Source of the DNA: Rostratula benghalensis
Taxonomy: Eukaryota; Chordata; Aves; Charadriiformes; Rostratulidae
Reading direction: 5' to 3'
Length of the DNA: 64,000 nt
Assembly: GCA_013399305.1 (NCBI GenBank)
Contig: VXAI01000163.1
Coordinates: 1,109,959-1,173,958, forward strand
The notes beneath the pieces were generated by a model. That model was not told the DNA's origin, ran no database searches, and worked only from the letters and a program-made list of their open reading frames with translations. Within the stretch, counting starts at the first letter, position 1; every line of letters begins with the position of its first letter. The position numbers were made by a program, and so were the translations under genes. Below, piece by piece: positions 23,934 to 36,844 of this stretch.

Positions 23934-25737
23934 ATTTGAACCAGGCTTCCAGAAGTCAGCTGAAGGAGCACTAAACAGTTACAGGCCCAGAAACTGGCAA
24001 GGTCACATTTTGCCACACAATCTGCAAGTTGATTAAATGTGGCAGTTATTTGATGGGAAATTAGGAGAGAGTTTTGAGAGTCATGAGAGGAAATTAGGCC
24101 ATCTTATGCTTTTAAAACTCTTTAAAACCCAGTGGTATTCCTCCTCCCCTGGAGGTTTATGAGCATGCAGCAACTTCTGTATTTAATCAAAGAAGCAAGC
24201 ACAGCACAAAGGCTGAAAATGTTTTCCAAGGGCAGTGGGACAGACCAAGACAGAAATCTTGGTTTCTGGAAATCTTGATCTCAGCATCTTGGTTTGCATA
24301 ATCCAAATCCTCAGTTGTGTATGTTGCTTTATCCAGTGCTGAGGTCTAATTTAGAAGTGCTCTCTACATCATCAAGCGCTGAATGTGGCCTGAGTGGCAC
24401 CTCCACCTCCTTGACCTCAGAGGGATATCTCTGTAGGTTGGACCGTCTGTCCAGAATGAATCTTGGTTCCCTCCAGCAGAGGGAAGTAGCCAGTCCGCCC
24501 GAACTATGTGGAAAAGAAGGTTCCATGGTATGAATCATCTGCTTCCCCTGGAGGAAACAGGGTGGTTCTAATCAATGTGTTACAAAAAACAAACAAAAAA
24601 AACCAAACCAGAGAAACCTCTCTCCTGTGAATAATCAACATAAGCCAGCTGTGCGACAAGTCTAATTCAAGAGGAGGAAACTTGGGGAGTCAGTCAGCAG
24701 TACTGTGCATGCCCTGGAAGCTTCTGGGTGCTAATGAAAGTTTCACTGGGATTTTAAGACTTTAAAATTATGCTTTTCTACCAGGCGTGGGAATGCAAAA
24801 TTAATGCAGATGCAGTAACTATAGCCCAGTGGAGAGGTTTTGGGCTGGAACTCAGAAGATCTGTTTTCTGTTTTGGGATGTGCTGATTGTGACATGGGAG
24901 AATACTCTGTGCTAGATGCAGGAGACTAAGAGGGCTGCTTGAGTTTAATAGTTTTGGCAGACACAAAATCTGTTTTTAACCTTCTGTGCTCTGAGCTTTT
25001 CCATGCACTTACCTTTCTAATGGCTGAATCCACAGGGTCAACGTTTTTTAACCTCCAGTCTGGAAACTACTAACGGTCTGTAAGATACCAGAAGGTGATC
25101 TGAAGGAGGTGTGTGTGGAAGCACCACAGTTCAAAAACAAAATGAAATTATCACACATGGCAGCACGAACAAACAGAACAGGGAAAATACTGAACATCCC
25201 TAATAGTATTTGGTTGCAAAGAAAAGCTACTCTGGTGACTGCACAAATTAACCTTCCGATTTGTTTCCTGAAAGAATGAAGTTGCCCCGGATTTGAGAAG
25301 CATCGCTCTCAATGCATGGCTCTTTTGCTGCTGTCCATACAGCCAAACATGTGCATCTCTGACAAGGCTGAGCTGCATGTCCTGTGCCGAAATGCCAGCA
25401 GGGTGGCTAAACTGATGCTTCTCCAACCTGCATTTGGGGGCTTCGTAAGGCGTAAGTTCATCTCACCACCCAAGCCCCGTATCTGCCATGAGGCAACGTC
25501 AAATCATCTCCCACCTTTTGGGAGGCTGTTCTTGAGTCCAGGCTCCTGGCAGCTCTCAGTGTCTCTCCCCAGTGGAGCCCTCTCACTCCCTCTGGAATAT
25601 TTCCATCTTTCCTAAGCCAGCTACAACCTCGCAGCTTACAAGAGAAGGTGATTGCTTGTGAAGAGGAGGGGAGATCTGAGGTTCAGTCCTTGCTGACATT
25701 AAAAGCTCAGTGTTCTAGTAACATATTTGCTAACAAG

Positions 25738-25791
25738 GTTTTAAGGAAAAGCAGGGTTTTAAGGAAAAGCAGAGTTTTAAGGAAAAGCAGA
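25738..25791. repeat. Three 18-bp tandem copies
   Basis: GTTTTAAGGAAAAGCAGR occurs three times head to tail, with one variable base at the end of the first copy. An 18-bp period keeps frame, giving a VLRKSR repeat in a short spurious reading frame. Confidence 0.95.
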
Positions 25792-26054
25792 AATGAACAA
25801 GCTTTTCTCAGTTGGAGCCTCTATTGCAAGTGAGGAAAGCATATTTCCTTTATTTCAGTTTCTTCATTTTAGCTTGGTCAACTACTTGTTCATTGGAAAC
25901 AAGAAATTAATTACAGCTTAAAAAAGCTGGAAATTTCTTTTTCCTACCCACCAATCTATGAATAAACTGAGACACCAAGGGTGAGATTTACACATTCTTG
26001 GCTGTTTAAGCACTGGTTAATAGTTATTTCATGAACACCAGTTTCCTTTTTTTT

Positions 26055-26130
26055 ATAAATACAAATATGTTTTTTGTATATAATAAATACAAAATATGTT
26101 GTATTTATAAAATAAATACAAAAATGTGTT
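26055..26130. repeat. AT-rich minisatellite, about 28-bp period, three copies
   Basis: ATAAATACAAA recurs at 26,055, 26,083 and 26,112. The middle copy also contains a perfect 10-bp inverted repeat (ATAAATACAA and TTGTATTTAT, six-base spacer). Confidence 0.8.
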
Positions 26131-28478
26131 TTGACACCTTATTTTTTTTTCATATCCAAATAATTTAATATGACTTTATTTGATAATGAAAAACAACGCT
26201 GCCTTTTTTTATGTTATTATAGCCTAATTTCCATACAAAGGCAATTCAGCATAACTCCTAAGAAAAAAATGGAATTGCCTAGTAAACACAAAATATAATT
26301 TAACATTTTCTAATATAATAAAAAATAAACATTAAGCATTTGAGTTAAAGTTTCTGTTGTTTAAGTATTTGATTGTATACATAACACATTCTAAGTTAGA
26401 GAAACAAGGAAGTAGGAAATATCGCAAAAGGCCTCAGGTGCTATGGAAGAAGTTTCAGTTTTATCAACCACTAGGCATCAACTGTTCTTTGGAAAAATGG
26501 TTAAATGCAAATGCAAAACAGGAATAAAACTTGATAACTTTATCTAAGGTCACTTGCTTTCTCCTTTAAGTGATTATTAAAATAGAATGTGTAAATCCCA
26601 TGTGTAAGAATCACTCCACCCATCTCATTTTTCGCAACAGGAGGTAGTGAGTTTTTGTACCTCTGTGGTCAGGAGAGAGAGGAGGAAGGAGGCTGCTAAC
26701 TCTGTCACTGCTGGCTGCTGTTTCAGTTCACCTCCTCTCACCCCCTGCTCTCCCTCACAAATGGTTTCCAGCAAATGAACTTTTTTTGCCTCACATTTCT
26801 CTGTACTGCCCTTCTGAGGGGCAAGGCACTTTCCCCTCTCCAAACACCCATCTCTCTACCTTTGTCTTGTCCCATCTATTGTTCTCCACAGATCTCTCAG
26901 GATGGAGAGATACCTCTGGAACTGTCAGGTAGGTCTGACCAGAAACACTTGGAAAAGTCCAAGCTTTCTGTGGAGTGGCAAGTCACGACCAGTGAGGTTT
27001 CTAGGACATGCAGGGAACTGCAACCTGCTGCATCTGAAGGGAGGACACCAGAGTGCTGGAATTTGGCATCCTGGGAAGTCAGAGGAAGAAAGAAGAAGCA
27101 GCCTTGATGCACCAGTTCAGCCAGGGAAAGAGACACTACTTAATATGTTGTTTGTTACCTGGGACTCATCTGCTCCTTCCCTGCTTTCCGTGTAACCCTC
27201 AGAGTCACTCCAGCATTACATGTACTGCCCACGTTTTGTACTAAACCAGCACAGCCCAAACACAGCATAACTCCTCTGGATGTCTGTGGGAGAGTTTCAA
27301 AATCCCACCGCACCACTCGCTGCGATCGCATTTTCTTCCAGGAACTGGAAGGACTTGGGCTTTGTGGCATTTCCAAGGTCAGCTCAGTCCTTCTGCCAGG
27401 ACATTGCTGTGCCTGCAGGTTACCGAAATCCCTGATCCCAGATGTTGCCTCAAAGTTATTCCAAGACTGTTTAGAATTTCTTTTGTGTTGGTTTTTGCTT
27501 TTTGGGGGTTTTTTTTTGCTTCTTTTGTTGTTGGGTTTTTTGTTTTGTTTTTTTCCCCAAAATAAACATACTGAGTGCAGCATGCTGGCAGCCCTCAATA
27601 TTCACATCAAATACCACTGCATGATGTGCTGCCCGGGGGATAAAAACAAGTAGGAGATGACACTGGGAGACACTAATATTTGTTAGCTACCAATTGGCTC
27701 TACTGCAAGTCTGATGTGGAGGAGCTGACTTAAGGCAGGTTTGTCTGTCCTGAACGAAAGGCATAACTATGGGATTGTAAATCCTTGTGACTGCGCTTAT
27801 TTGCAGAGTTTAACACCCAGCAGAGCAGGATTTGCATCCACATGAGACTGCTTTGCATCTAGGCTTAAGGCATTTGCTGTGGGAAAAGAGTTAATATTTC
27901 CTTCTCCCCTTCTCCTTAATTGTCATGAAAATGAGTCACAATTTAATGCTGGGCCATTTTCTATGCCAGATCAATGGTACAGTGATTCTTTGCTCAGAAA
28001 TGATAAAAATAACGCAAAGATGAGAACATCACAGTCTAAGACTCAAATCACAGAGCTTCTCCTTCCCTCAACTGCGATCTGAAATGCCCACATTTTTTCA
28101 AGTGTGAAATGACTGAAAGACAATGAAAGCATCTCTCCTTTCAAGATGTGCATGATTTCATGGCAAGTGCTTCACGCTTATTTTTGCCTTGCCTTTGAGC
28201 CTTGCCCAATCACAATGTTTACTACATTGAAAACTGTTTCTCTGTGGAATCAAATCCAGTTAAGTCTAAAGTCTGAGGGTAAATGCTCTAACCTGGATTT
28301 GTAAAATGGTTTGCAAATGTGATTAAAGCCAGCCTAGCTTTTTGTGGTGAATAATAAAAATTATACATCTGTCAGAGATATTCATCTGAACACTGCCAGT
28401 GATTGCTTTGCCTTATTCAGCATCTGCCTTTGTCTTGTCTCTTGTTAGAACAATAGGAACACCATCATATATTTTGCA

Positions 28479-28507
28479 GTGTCCCACATAGAACATATGT
28501 GGGACAC
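28479..28507. repeat. Perfect 12-bp inverted repeat with 5-base loop
   Basis: GTGTCCCACATA, loop GAACA, TATGTGGGACAC. All 12 pairs match. Confidence 0.95.
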
Positions 28508-30470
28508 AGCCCAATGTATGCTGCATTAGGTTTGTGATTCCATAATGTCCTTAATAAAGCTGCCCTACTTTTTTTGTTGCTATGCTTTTCTAATATTAGA
28601 AGTGCTGAGTGCTATAGTATAACCTCATTAATATTTAAAAAAAAAAGTTCTCCCATTACTAAACAATCCTCATTCATCCACTTTCAGTTATTTGTCCTAC
28701 ATTGAAAGCTGATGTGTCCTTAAACACTGGAAAGGCATGTATGCAGCTGGAACACCATCCTGTGCCTTATAGGTAAGACATGTGGCAATTGGAAGCTCCC
28801 TGCTGCAGCCCTCACTGATGAGAAATCACAACGTCCTTTCACGAGGGCTTATTTAATAAACCACAGTTGCTGCACCACTTCCTAAAATGCTAGGTATCTG
28901 TGTTATTCCTGATGATTAATGCCTGAAGCCTGATGATGATATATATAGTGATCTGAGCTGTTAAAATACTTTGGAAGAGACATTCTCCTTTTAAGTAAAG
29001 TTCCTTTGAAAGTGCCTATTTTCATTTCAAGAGGACGATTAAGTCTTGCTTAAATACTAACAGGAATTTCTGGTGTGGAAATTATCTGTTTATCTTGAGT
29101 TGGGAGTCGGTCTCTAGCTGTTATGATTTCAAAGAACATCTCAAAAATGTGACCTCATTAAAAATGGTGCCCGGTTGCCTGCCTTACTTCGCAGATTTCA
29201 TAGGAGACCCACTCTCTCCTGTTCATTTCGATGGTGATGATATGGTTGACTTTCTCAGTGTTCCTTTGGGCACACCGGGGGAGGACCTGTTGTGAATGAC
29301 AGCAGGCACAGGGCAAGGCAGAAGAGGAAGGGGAAGCCATTAAGCCTGATTTCAAGAAGGAAGTCCCCAGCGTTGAAAAAGTCAAGAAATACCTTGGGCT
29401 CTTGGGAGGGAGTGAATTAGACAACCATCTGGATTGTTTCTTTGTTATAAAGAAAAGAGTGATGAATGTTTCCGATCCTCTGAAGCACTTGACAGTGCAG
29501 TCTCGCTGCCCAGAGTGGGTGGGGACCTGAGGGACTCCAGGGGTGGGATGGCCTCCTTGCTCTGACCAGGGGATGTTACTGCCTTCCTGATGAAGACAAC
29601 GATCACCTTCTTCACTATGGACATTATACAGGTTCAATACTCACCTCCAGAAATACTCCGAAATAATGGTTTTACAGTCACAGATAAAGGAGAATTTGCG
29701 AAGAGCCAGTAGCCTAGAAACTGGACTGGACTGAATTTATCCCTTGTGCAAATAAAGAACACATGGTTGACCATTATTGATTTAATGAAGCAAGGTCACA
29801 GAGCAGATAATGCAGGCCAGACTTCAGCATGATCGCATCAGTCCAGTTGGCAAATCTAAAGCCTGGGATTTAACAGCATTACAGTCTCTAAAGAGCATGA
29901 TTTTAAGGGAGCAATAGATGTGCAGAGGCACCCCAATGTCTGAACACAAACTGCACTAACCATGTTTGTGCTAGGGTATGGGGGTAGATCTAAAAGTTTT
30001 ACTCACTGTTTTTTTTTTTCTCAATCCATAGAAAAGGAAGACTCGTTGACTTATATTTATTTGTTCAGATTAAAAATTAGCACAGTACTAATTCACAGCT
30101 CCATATGCATGTGCCATAAATTCAAAATCAAAATGGAAACAAATGTAGAAGGCTGCCTAGGATAATAGGATCACACCTCAGGCTGCAGGGATTCAGTGGC
30201 TAATGGGCTAATGCAGTAAATAGCACTGTCTTGGTACCTTTCCCTTCAATAGCCTAGGAGGGGGAAAAGAAGTGTATCCAGGATTTTCCTGGATATCCAG
30301 TAAAAATTTCAGTGTATCTGAGAAGCTAACAAATCTGCTTCTGGACAGATCATAAGAAAAGTGCAAGTTTCTGTACTGAGTATCATAAAAAAATGTATGT
30401 GTAAAGACCAGCAGCAGGACACAAGCCTGCATTGGAAGAGAGCACTCTCCAGAAGCAGTTAGCTGGATTC

Positions 30471-30491
30471 ATCTGTTCCCAGGGAACAGAT
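30471..30491. repeat. 21-bp palindrome
   Basis: ATCTGTTCCC, central A, GGGAACAGAT. The arms are perfect. Confidence 0.95.
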
Positions 30492-31827
30492 CCTCTTGGG
30501 ATTCAGTAACTTAATGCACGTGGGACATGGGCTTGTTGCAACAGGTAGACAGAAATTCCAGTCTATCCTGCCCGAGTCACTGAGTCTTTGTCAAACAGCA
30601 GCAGGTTTTCTGTTGTGAAATGTGACTGATTTGCAGTATCCTGGAAGGCTGTGCAAATCTGCAGTATTTAACATGCCTAACATTTAAAAAATATTCCTGC
30701 AACAGATATATTTTGCTTTAAAACCTATTCCCTAACTGTCTCCATTAAGGCTTCTTTCAAGTCCTGCTGAAATCCCAGCTGCTTTCGGGGGGCGGACACT
30801 TGAGAAGGGGGGTGACTGACTCCAGCGCTGATCAATCTTGTGCTACTTTCCCATATAAAAGGGGGTTTCTACCAAACTTGAACCCTTTCAAAACCCACGA
30901 TGCATGGGCAGGCTTAGAAGCTGGGATATCACAGGTGCTTGCTGTCACACACTCCTTCGTGACTAATAACGTGATGATTCTCTGCTATTTTCATTTGAAA
31001 GCAACATCTCAGATAAGTATGATCTGACACAAGCTACTGCTTAAGCTCAAAAGCATTTTTCAGAATTAAGAATTCCTATACCACTCATTCACCCTGTTAT
31101 ATTTATTTTTTTTGTCCCCACAGCAAAGTACCAATATGAGAATCCCCTTCTCCATGGATCTACTTATGTATTTCAGTTACCATGCATTTGCTAAAGTGGC
31201 TTAGTAAGCTCTAACTACTTCTGCCCAAGTCCACTGCATTTGTCCAGGGCCTCTGGACAAATGCCTCTGGACAGGAGTCCAGGCAGAGCAGGAAATGGCC
31301 AAAGCACAGGCAGAATGCAGAGAAAGCTAAATTTATTGTGGGCAGGAATGGAATCCTGACTCTTGTACAGATCCAATACTCAATGCTGTGCTCTAGGTTT
31401 GTCTCAGGTATATCTGATTTTCTGAAGGTGTGTCAGGGATTTCAGCTGCAGGTTCATAGCATGCAACACATCTGATGATTCAGTGCCTGTATGTGTGCTG
31501 CCTGGTGCATACACCCACGTGTCTTTTGGGAGAGAAAATGACTGATGTGAGTTTTAAGCAAATATTACACTGCCATGGGGTAGTGTCACTGTTGTACCCA
31601 CACAGCTATGCGCCCTTCCCCTATTTTCCTTAAGGGATCCTGTGCCCACCTTTGCTAACAGGTTCTCTACCTGCTTTCTCACCTTGTTGAACTGTGACCG
31701 ATATGAGCTTAGGAAAGGCAGCTAGGCCAAAACTGTCACTGTCTGCAAGCTGAGTGCTCCCATTTTGAGTGCCTAGTTGCCCTCAAACCCCCAAAACAAC
31801 ACAACAGAGAACAACAGTGAACATTGC

Positions 31828-31905
31828 ACTTGTTTTCTCTGAGCCTCAGTTTCTCCACATGTAAAGTGGGAATACATGTGCTTGTCTTCCTTCATAGGAT
31901 GTCTA
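31828..31905 (+). mobile_element. Probable MIR-type SINE relic
   Basis: TCTGAGCCTCAGTTTCTCC followed by TGTAAAGTGGGAATA closely follows the MIR core pattern (TGAGCCTCAGTTTCC then TGTAAAATGGGGATAAT). The flanks are too diverged to set the edges. Confidence 0.55.
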
Positions 31906-34635
31906 TATTGCCAAAGAGTGGAAGTTGTACTTATTTAGGTCCTCTTCTGTGCCTTAGTGAACAGACCACCAATGCCTTCAGAAGTCTCTTGTTTAGTGAT
32001 ACAGGTTCTTGAAGCCTTGCTGGCTTCCTTACAGCCCATCCACACTTGGTACATGCATCTTCTAAAGAAAGGATCTGGAAACCAGGAAAGAATAAGCTCA
32101 GAAAATGTGCTAAACAGGCTCAGAGACTTCAGTCAGGGGCACAACTCCCATTGACTGGGGCAAAGGAAGGCTGAATGTATGATGAATCCTTTACTAACAC
32201 ATGTGGTCTGCTCTTCTCTAGTCTTCACCATCACAATTTGCACCACATAATCCTATAAACCTTAAAGCAGTTCCTGCCTTTAGATCCCAGAGCAAGAACT
32301 ACTGTGGGTTGTCTCAGTGGAAATGCATTCAAAGAGACACTAAAATGAAGTGTATGGCTCCTTGTGAGAACAAACTCCTGTCTGTCTGAGAAACTGCCAA
32401 TTGTGGGGCATTAGATATTGGAAAGGACTTGAGCAACTCTGGATGAGTCAGTATGGCTGAGTGGGAGAACCAGACAGGTCTGAATCACCACTTTTTCCTC
32501 GTCTCCGAAGCACTATTATTTCCATGCAAATAATTTCAAGTCTCAAAGCCATAGAAGAAGCCCGGTAGTGGTGATCATAAACCTCATACTCCAGAAGGAG
32601 CCAAGTGGTTGATGAAAATTCACAGCTGCTTCGTGTTTGAAGACACTGATTTATGTAAAAGGAAATTAACTAATTAATCTTAAAATCCTGGAACTTGAAA
32701 AGTATTTGGAGAGACAATAATCTTCATTTCAGGATTTCACTGAACTATGTATTATTCAGCTCTTCTCATTGTTGTTCGGATTGATGTATGAAAGGTTTGA
32801 GAAAGGTAGCTGTGGAGTTTGACAGGATAAATGTTAAAAAAAGTCTGAAAAAGACCAGATTTTATTTCAAGTACAGAGAAGTAAGAAAGAAACAGTGTGG
32901 GATCCTGGTACCCTATCAGATGAATCTTCATTCTGTTGAGTTCAGCAGGCTCTAGATAGAAACCTCTGCAGTATGTGGGAAGCCATCTTCACACGTTCAG
33001 AAAGTAAATTCAGGACTTTTATCTACTAAATGTCATCTGTATCTGGAAGACCACCAACTTTCTGCATTTTGCTTACACCAACAGATAACAGGTGTTTGCA
33101 TGTCATGTATGCTTGATTGATCCTTTTATGCCAGTTATATATCCTTTTATATCTAGTACTTTCAATTTACTAGCTACTTTAATAATAATAATAAATCTAA
33201 ATACAAAGCTAAATAAAAGTTAAATTAAAATAATTAAATAAAAAGTAAAACCCCCAAGCATTTCTGACTTTTATAATCTCAACATTTACTTAAGAAGAAA
33301 CCAATACAGTTCTACAGAAAGAACTTCATACAATATGTGAAATCCGGCTGAGAAGACAACTTGCAAACAACCATTTCAGAATTCTGTAGAAAAGCTATTA
33401 AGTTAGGATTTCTCACATAAAGCTGGTGATGTACCTATATGTAAATCGTACAGTATAACGACCCAGAGCTGCAAAACTCAACTGAAATATGTAAAAGGAA
33501 CAGAATAATGACTACAACACTTTTATTAGTTTTCTGCTGGTTGCTTTCATTTACAGAATTCAGAAACAGAAAAAGGATGTATGAGACTTTTATGGATTTT
33601 TTTCTATGTGCAACTTCATGCTAATAACTTATTTCAGGCTAAGAAAAACATGAAGAATGAACAAAGATTTTATTTTATTTTTTTTTGTGAGAGAAATCTC
33701 TGTGTGTGTTTTTCTTGAAGGAAACTTTGGCAACCTAAAGAACTAAATGCAAACTCTCTTGACAAGGCTGGCAGACTTAGAAGTGAAAAGATCTAATAAA
33801 CAGAACACCGGAGGCTTCGTAGTTCAATACACACAGCCCAGGGTGCCTCAGTCGTGCTTAGATAAGTCTTCAAAGCAAAGCACTTCACTACCACCTCAAC
33901 CTTTTTTACTTTGCACAAAAAATCTTGCCCAGACTTGATAGTACTTCAGGTCAGGAGTAACTGGCAGCATTAGGGCTGTGGATTTGAGTACAGATTCCAC
34001 TTTCACTTACATTTGCAGTCACCTACATGTCAATGTTGGGACAACAAGGACATGGTCTGCAATACTGAAAAGCTACCTTGGTCTTCCCTCAGTCCTTCTG
34101 GGTGCTCACAAGGACAGGCAAGCGTAGTGTGGTGGCCCGATTTCACACAATTAATTGAGAAAGAAATGCATCCTACTCTGCAACAAATGGTTATGGGATA
34201 TGTCCCCAAAAGTCCCTGCAACAAATGAGGGGGAATGTAGTGCCACTGCAGATGTGGCAATTCGGATGTGGTGCTGTAATGAGTTCTGAGGTTGGCTTGG
34301 CTGAGAGATGGGGGTGATTTGCTCAGCTTCACTCTGCAAAGATTTGTTAACCTAACTGGAGAAAAAAACCCAACCCACTTTAAAAAGTAAACCAAGGGAA
34401 AATTCTCTCTAAGAAAGCGATGAACTTAGCAGAGTGTAATAATTTAGTTCCCTAGCCTTTAATTCCCATTTTGTATGCCTTGATGAAAATTTCTCAAAAC
34501 AATGACCTTATACAGATCTTCCTGAAGTGGCTTCTGCCTACGAAAACAGTAAAAGATATGGAATGACTGATGGCCTGTCTAGTATTAAGAAGCAACAATT
34601 AACAATTAGGATACAACACCTGTTATTAGGAAAAA
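31905..34635. other. Intergenic DNA, nothing recognised
   Basis: AT-rich sequence with a short TAA run near 33,181. No exon or element was recognised. Confidence 0.4.
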
Positions 34636-34639
34636 AATT

Positions 34640-34843
34640 TACATGGAAAGGATCATCAAGGATCGTTTTTACAAGGTATGGGCTGCCCCAGGAAGTGGCT
34701 GAGGCATCATCTCTGGACATATTTAAAAGGTGGGTTAACATAGTGCTTAGTGATGTTTTTTTATCAGAGTTAGGCTGATGGTTGGACCAGGTGATCTTAA
34801 AGGCCCCTTCCAACCTAGATAATTCTATGATTCTATGATCTAT
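34640..34843 (+). mobile_element. CR1 LINE, 3' end fragment
   Basis: Contains GGCTGCCCCAGGAAGTGGCT, GGTTGGACCAGGTGATCTTA, CCCCTTCCAACCTAGATAAT and the terminal TTCTATGATTCTATGATC, the CR1 3' end in the + orientation. Confidence 0.9.
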
Positions 34844-35309
34844 TTCTCTTTGATCTTCATGTATTTACCCTGTTCCTGTAATGTGGCTACTTTCTTGGGG
34901 TTTTTTATTATGCACAGACAAGCAAATAAGCCTAGAAAAATGTTCCAAATTGCCCATCCTGGGAACACCACCTATAAACGGGTTTGAACGGCTGACAGAG
35001 AGCCCCAACTCAATCTTTGTATTTTCAAGAAAGGTAATACCGCTGTGGTTATGTGACAAATGAACCTGGATCCTGTTTCAATTGTCAGAAGGCAAAGAGT
35101 ATCCTTCTCCTTCGCTTCCATGCTAATAGCGCATGGAAAGCAAAACATGTTTAACTGGCGGTGACCCTGTCAGCGTCTGTGCTTTTTGTAATAAAGAAGG
35201 GTTTGCTGTGAGATGGTGTCAGGAAATAAACACCCCACCTCGTCACAGAGTATGGGAAAGGAGTGCTGGCTTCTAAGGCTGACTTTGGAAACACTGGTGG
35301 ATTACCTTT

Positions 35310-35430
35310 TTAATTTCTTTGTCTTTTCTTCCCTTTCCTTTTCCCTTTCCTCTCTTCTCCCTCCTTCCTTCTTTCCTCGCTTCCTTCCTTTCCTTCTTTA
35401 CCTTTCTCTTCCTTTCTCCTATGAATTTGT
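35310..35430. repeat. Long polypyrimidine tract (CTTT/CCTT-rich)
   Basis: About 115 bases are almost all C and T on the + strand (TTTCTTCCCTTTCC, CTCCCTCCTTCCTTCTTTCC and similar units) with very few purines. Confidence 0.9.
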
Positions 35431-35828
35431 GAAGAAGACAATATATGGGAAAAACCCATCATCTTTATTCTTATTTGTAAATAGGAATCAGGACATTACA
35501 TATTTTTTTAAGAGCACGATAACTGTGCAGCTCTCACTGGGGCCACCCTGCTCTCAGACCAGCTGATCCGCACAGAGCAGATTCACCTCTGCGAGAATGA
35601 GCTTCACACAAATCCCTGCAGGGCCCAAGGGCACTGTGGTCCTTGGCTGCTCCTGGGCGCACCTGGCAGCCCCTGGGTTGGCAGAAGATATCTATCTTTA
35701 ATTTTGGTCAGGGGCAAAGGTGTGAAGAGCAGGACCTCACTCTTCCACATGCTGGATTTCAATGGTCAGTCCTTCCAATGCAAACCAATGTCCCAGTAAA
35801 GCTGTAGAGACTTGACCACCCAATCATG

Positions 35829-36165
35829 GTATCATAGAATGGTTTGGGTTAGAATGAACCTTAGAGATCATCTAGTTCCAGCCCTCCTGCCCTGGGCAAG
35901 GACAATTCCCAGTAGACCAGGCTGCTCAAAGGTTTCTCATCCAGCATGGTCTTGAACACTTCCAGGGATGGGGCATCCACAGCTTCCCTGGGCAACCTGT
36001 TCCAGTGTCTCACCATCCTCAGAATAAAGAATTTCTTCCCAATATCTAATCTAAACCTCCCCTCTTCCAGTTTGATGCTGTTATCCCTTGTCCTATCACT
36101 ACCTGTCCTTATAAGAAGTCCCTCTCCAGTTTGCTTGTAGGCCACCTTTGGGTACTGGAAGGCTG
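35829..36165 (-). mobile_element. CR1 LINE, relatively well-preserved 3' fragment
   Basis: The + strand begins TCATAGAATGGTTTGGGTT and runs through ACCTTAGAGATCATCTAGTT, CCAGGGATGGGGCATCCACA, GCAACCTGTTCCAGTGTCTC and CTTGTCCTATCACTACCTGT. This is the reverse complement of CR1. The reverse frame stays open for about 100 codons, ending in a segment that includes RHWNRLPREAVDAPSLEVFK, so this copy is younger than the others here. Confidence 0.92.
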
Positions 36166-36844
36166 GTGTTTGTAAAGGGAGCAAATGAGCAACTGGTGAT
36201 GGGGACCTTGGCTAGGCATCCCAGCTGGCCAGGCACGGCGGGGAACCTCCCTGGGGACCACCAGCTGAGATCCGGTGCTGTGCACGGTTGGTGCCGGTGT
36301 TTAGTGCAGCTCCCCCCGTGCTTTAGGACACGGCATTTCTGGAGAACCTCCCCGGCAGCAGCCGGACTGAAGGCCAACGCGCACGACCACGTCACTCCAG
36401 TTTGACCCCGTGGTTCTCCCGCCTCCCCCGTGCCTTTACCGGGCGTGACCCCCTCCACCGCGGTCCCTTCTGTGGGGGACGAGGCGACTGCTCTCCCGTG
36501 CCCGCCGGCGCAGGGGTGGCGGTACCCCGAAACCCAGCCGCCAGGCGGACGGGAAACCCCCTCGGACAGCAGTAGCAGGGCTCGGGCTGCCGCGGCAGCC
36601 GCCCTCAACCCCTCCACAAACGCGGGGTTCTGCGGGCGGGACGAGGCGGCGCCCTGCCGGCTCCCCAGGGGGCGCCCCGCCGGTGCCGGTGCCGGTACCG
36701 GGGCCGGGCGGCGGCCAATGGCAGAGCGGGGGCGGGGCCGAGGGCGGGCGGTGGCCAATGACGGGACAGGGGCGGGGTAGGAGCACCAGGGAGGTGACAG
36801 CGAGGCTCCGCCCTCCCCGGGGCGAGCGGGCGCCGGCGGCGACC

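Larger units (their letters stand above)
22030..31825. other. Intergenic DNA with minor repeats
   Basis: No confident coding exon was found. Visible items are an A29 run (23,902-23,930), an 18-bp triplicate (25,738-25,791), an AT-rich minisatellite (26,055-26,130), a T/G-rich stretch (27,483-27,556) and two strong inverted repeats (28,479 and 30,471). A 159-codon frame on the minus strand at 29,637-29,158 is open but not recognisable. Confidence 0.45.

Noticed and set aside
35861..36184. 107-codon minus-strand frame
   Set aside because: It is the reverse-transcriptase tail frame of a CR1 fragment, not a host gene.
12280..36380. Search for SIRT5 exons upstream of GFOD1
   Set aside because: No reading on the minus strand resembled the sirtuin core, so the human-type head-to-head neighbour is absent from this window.
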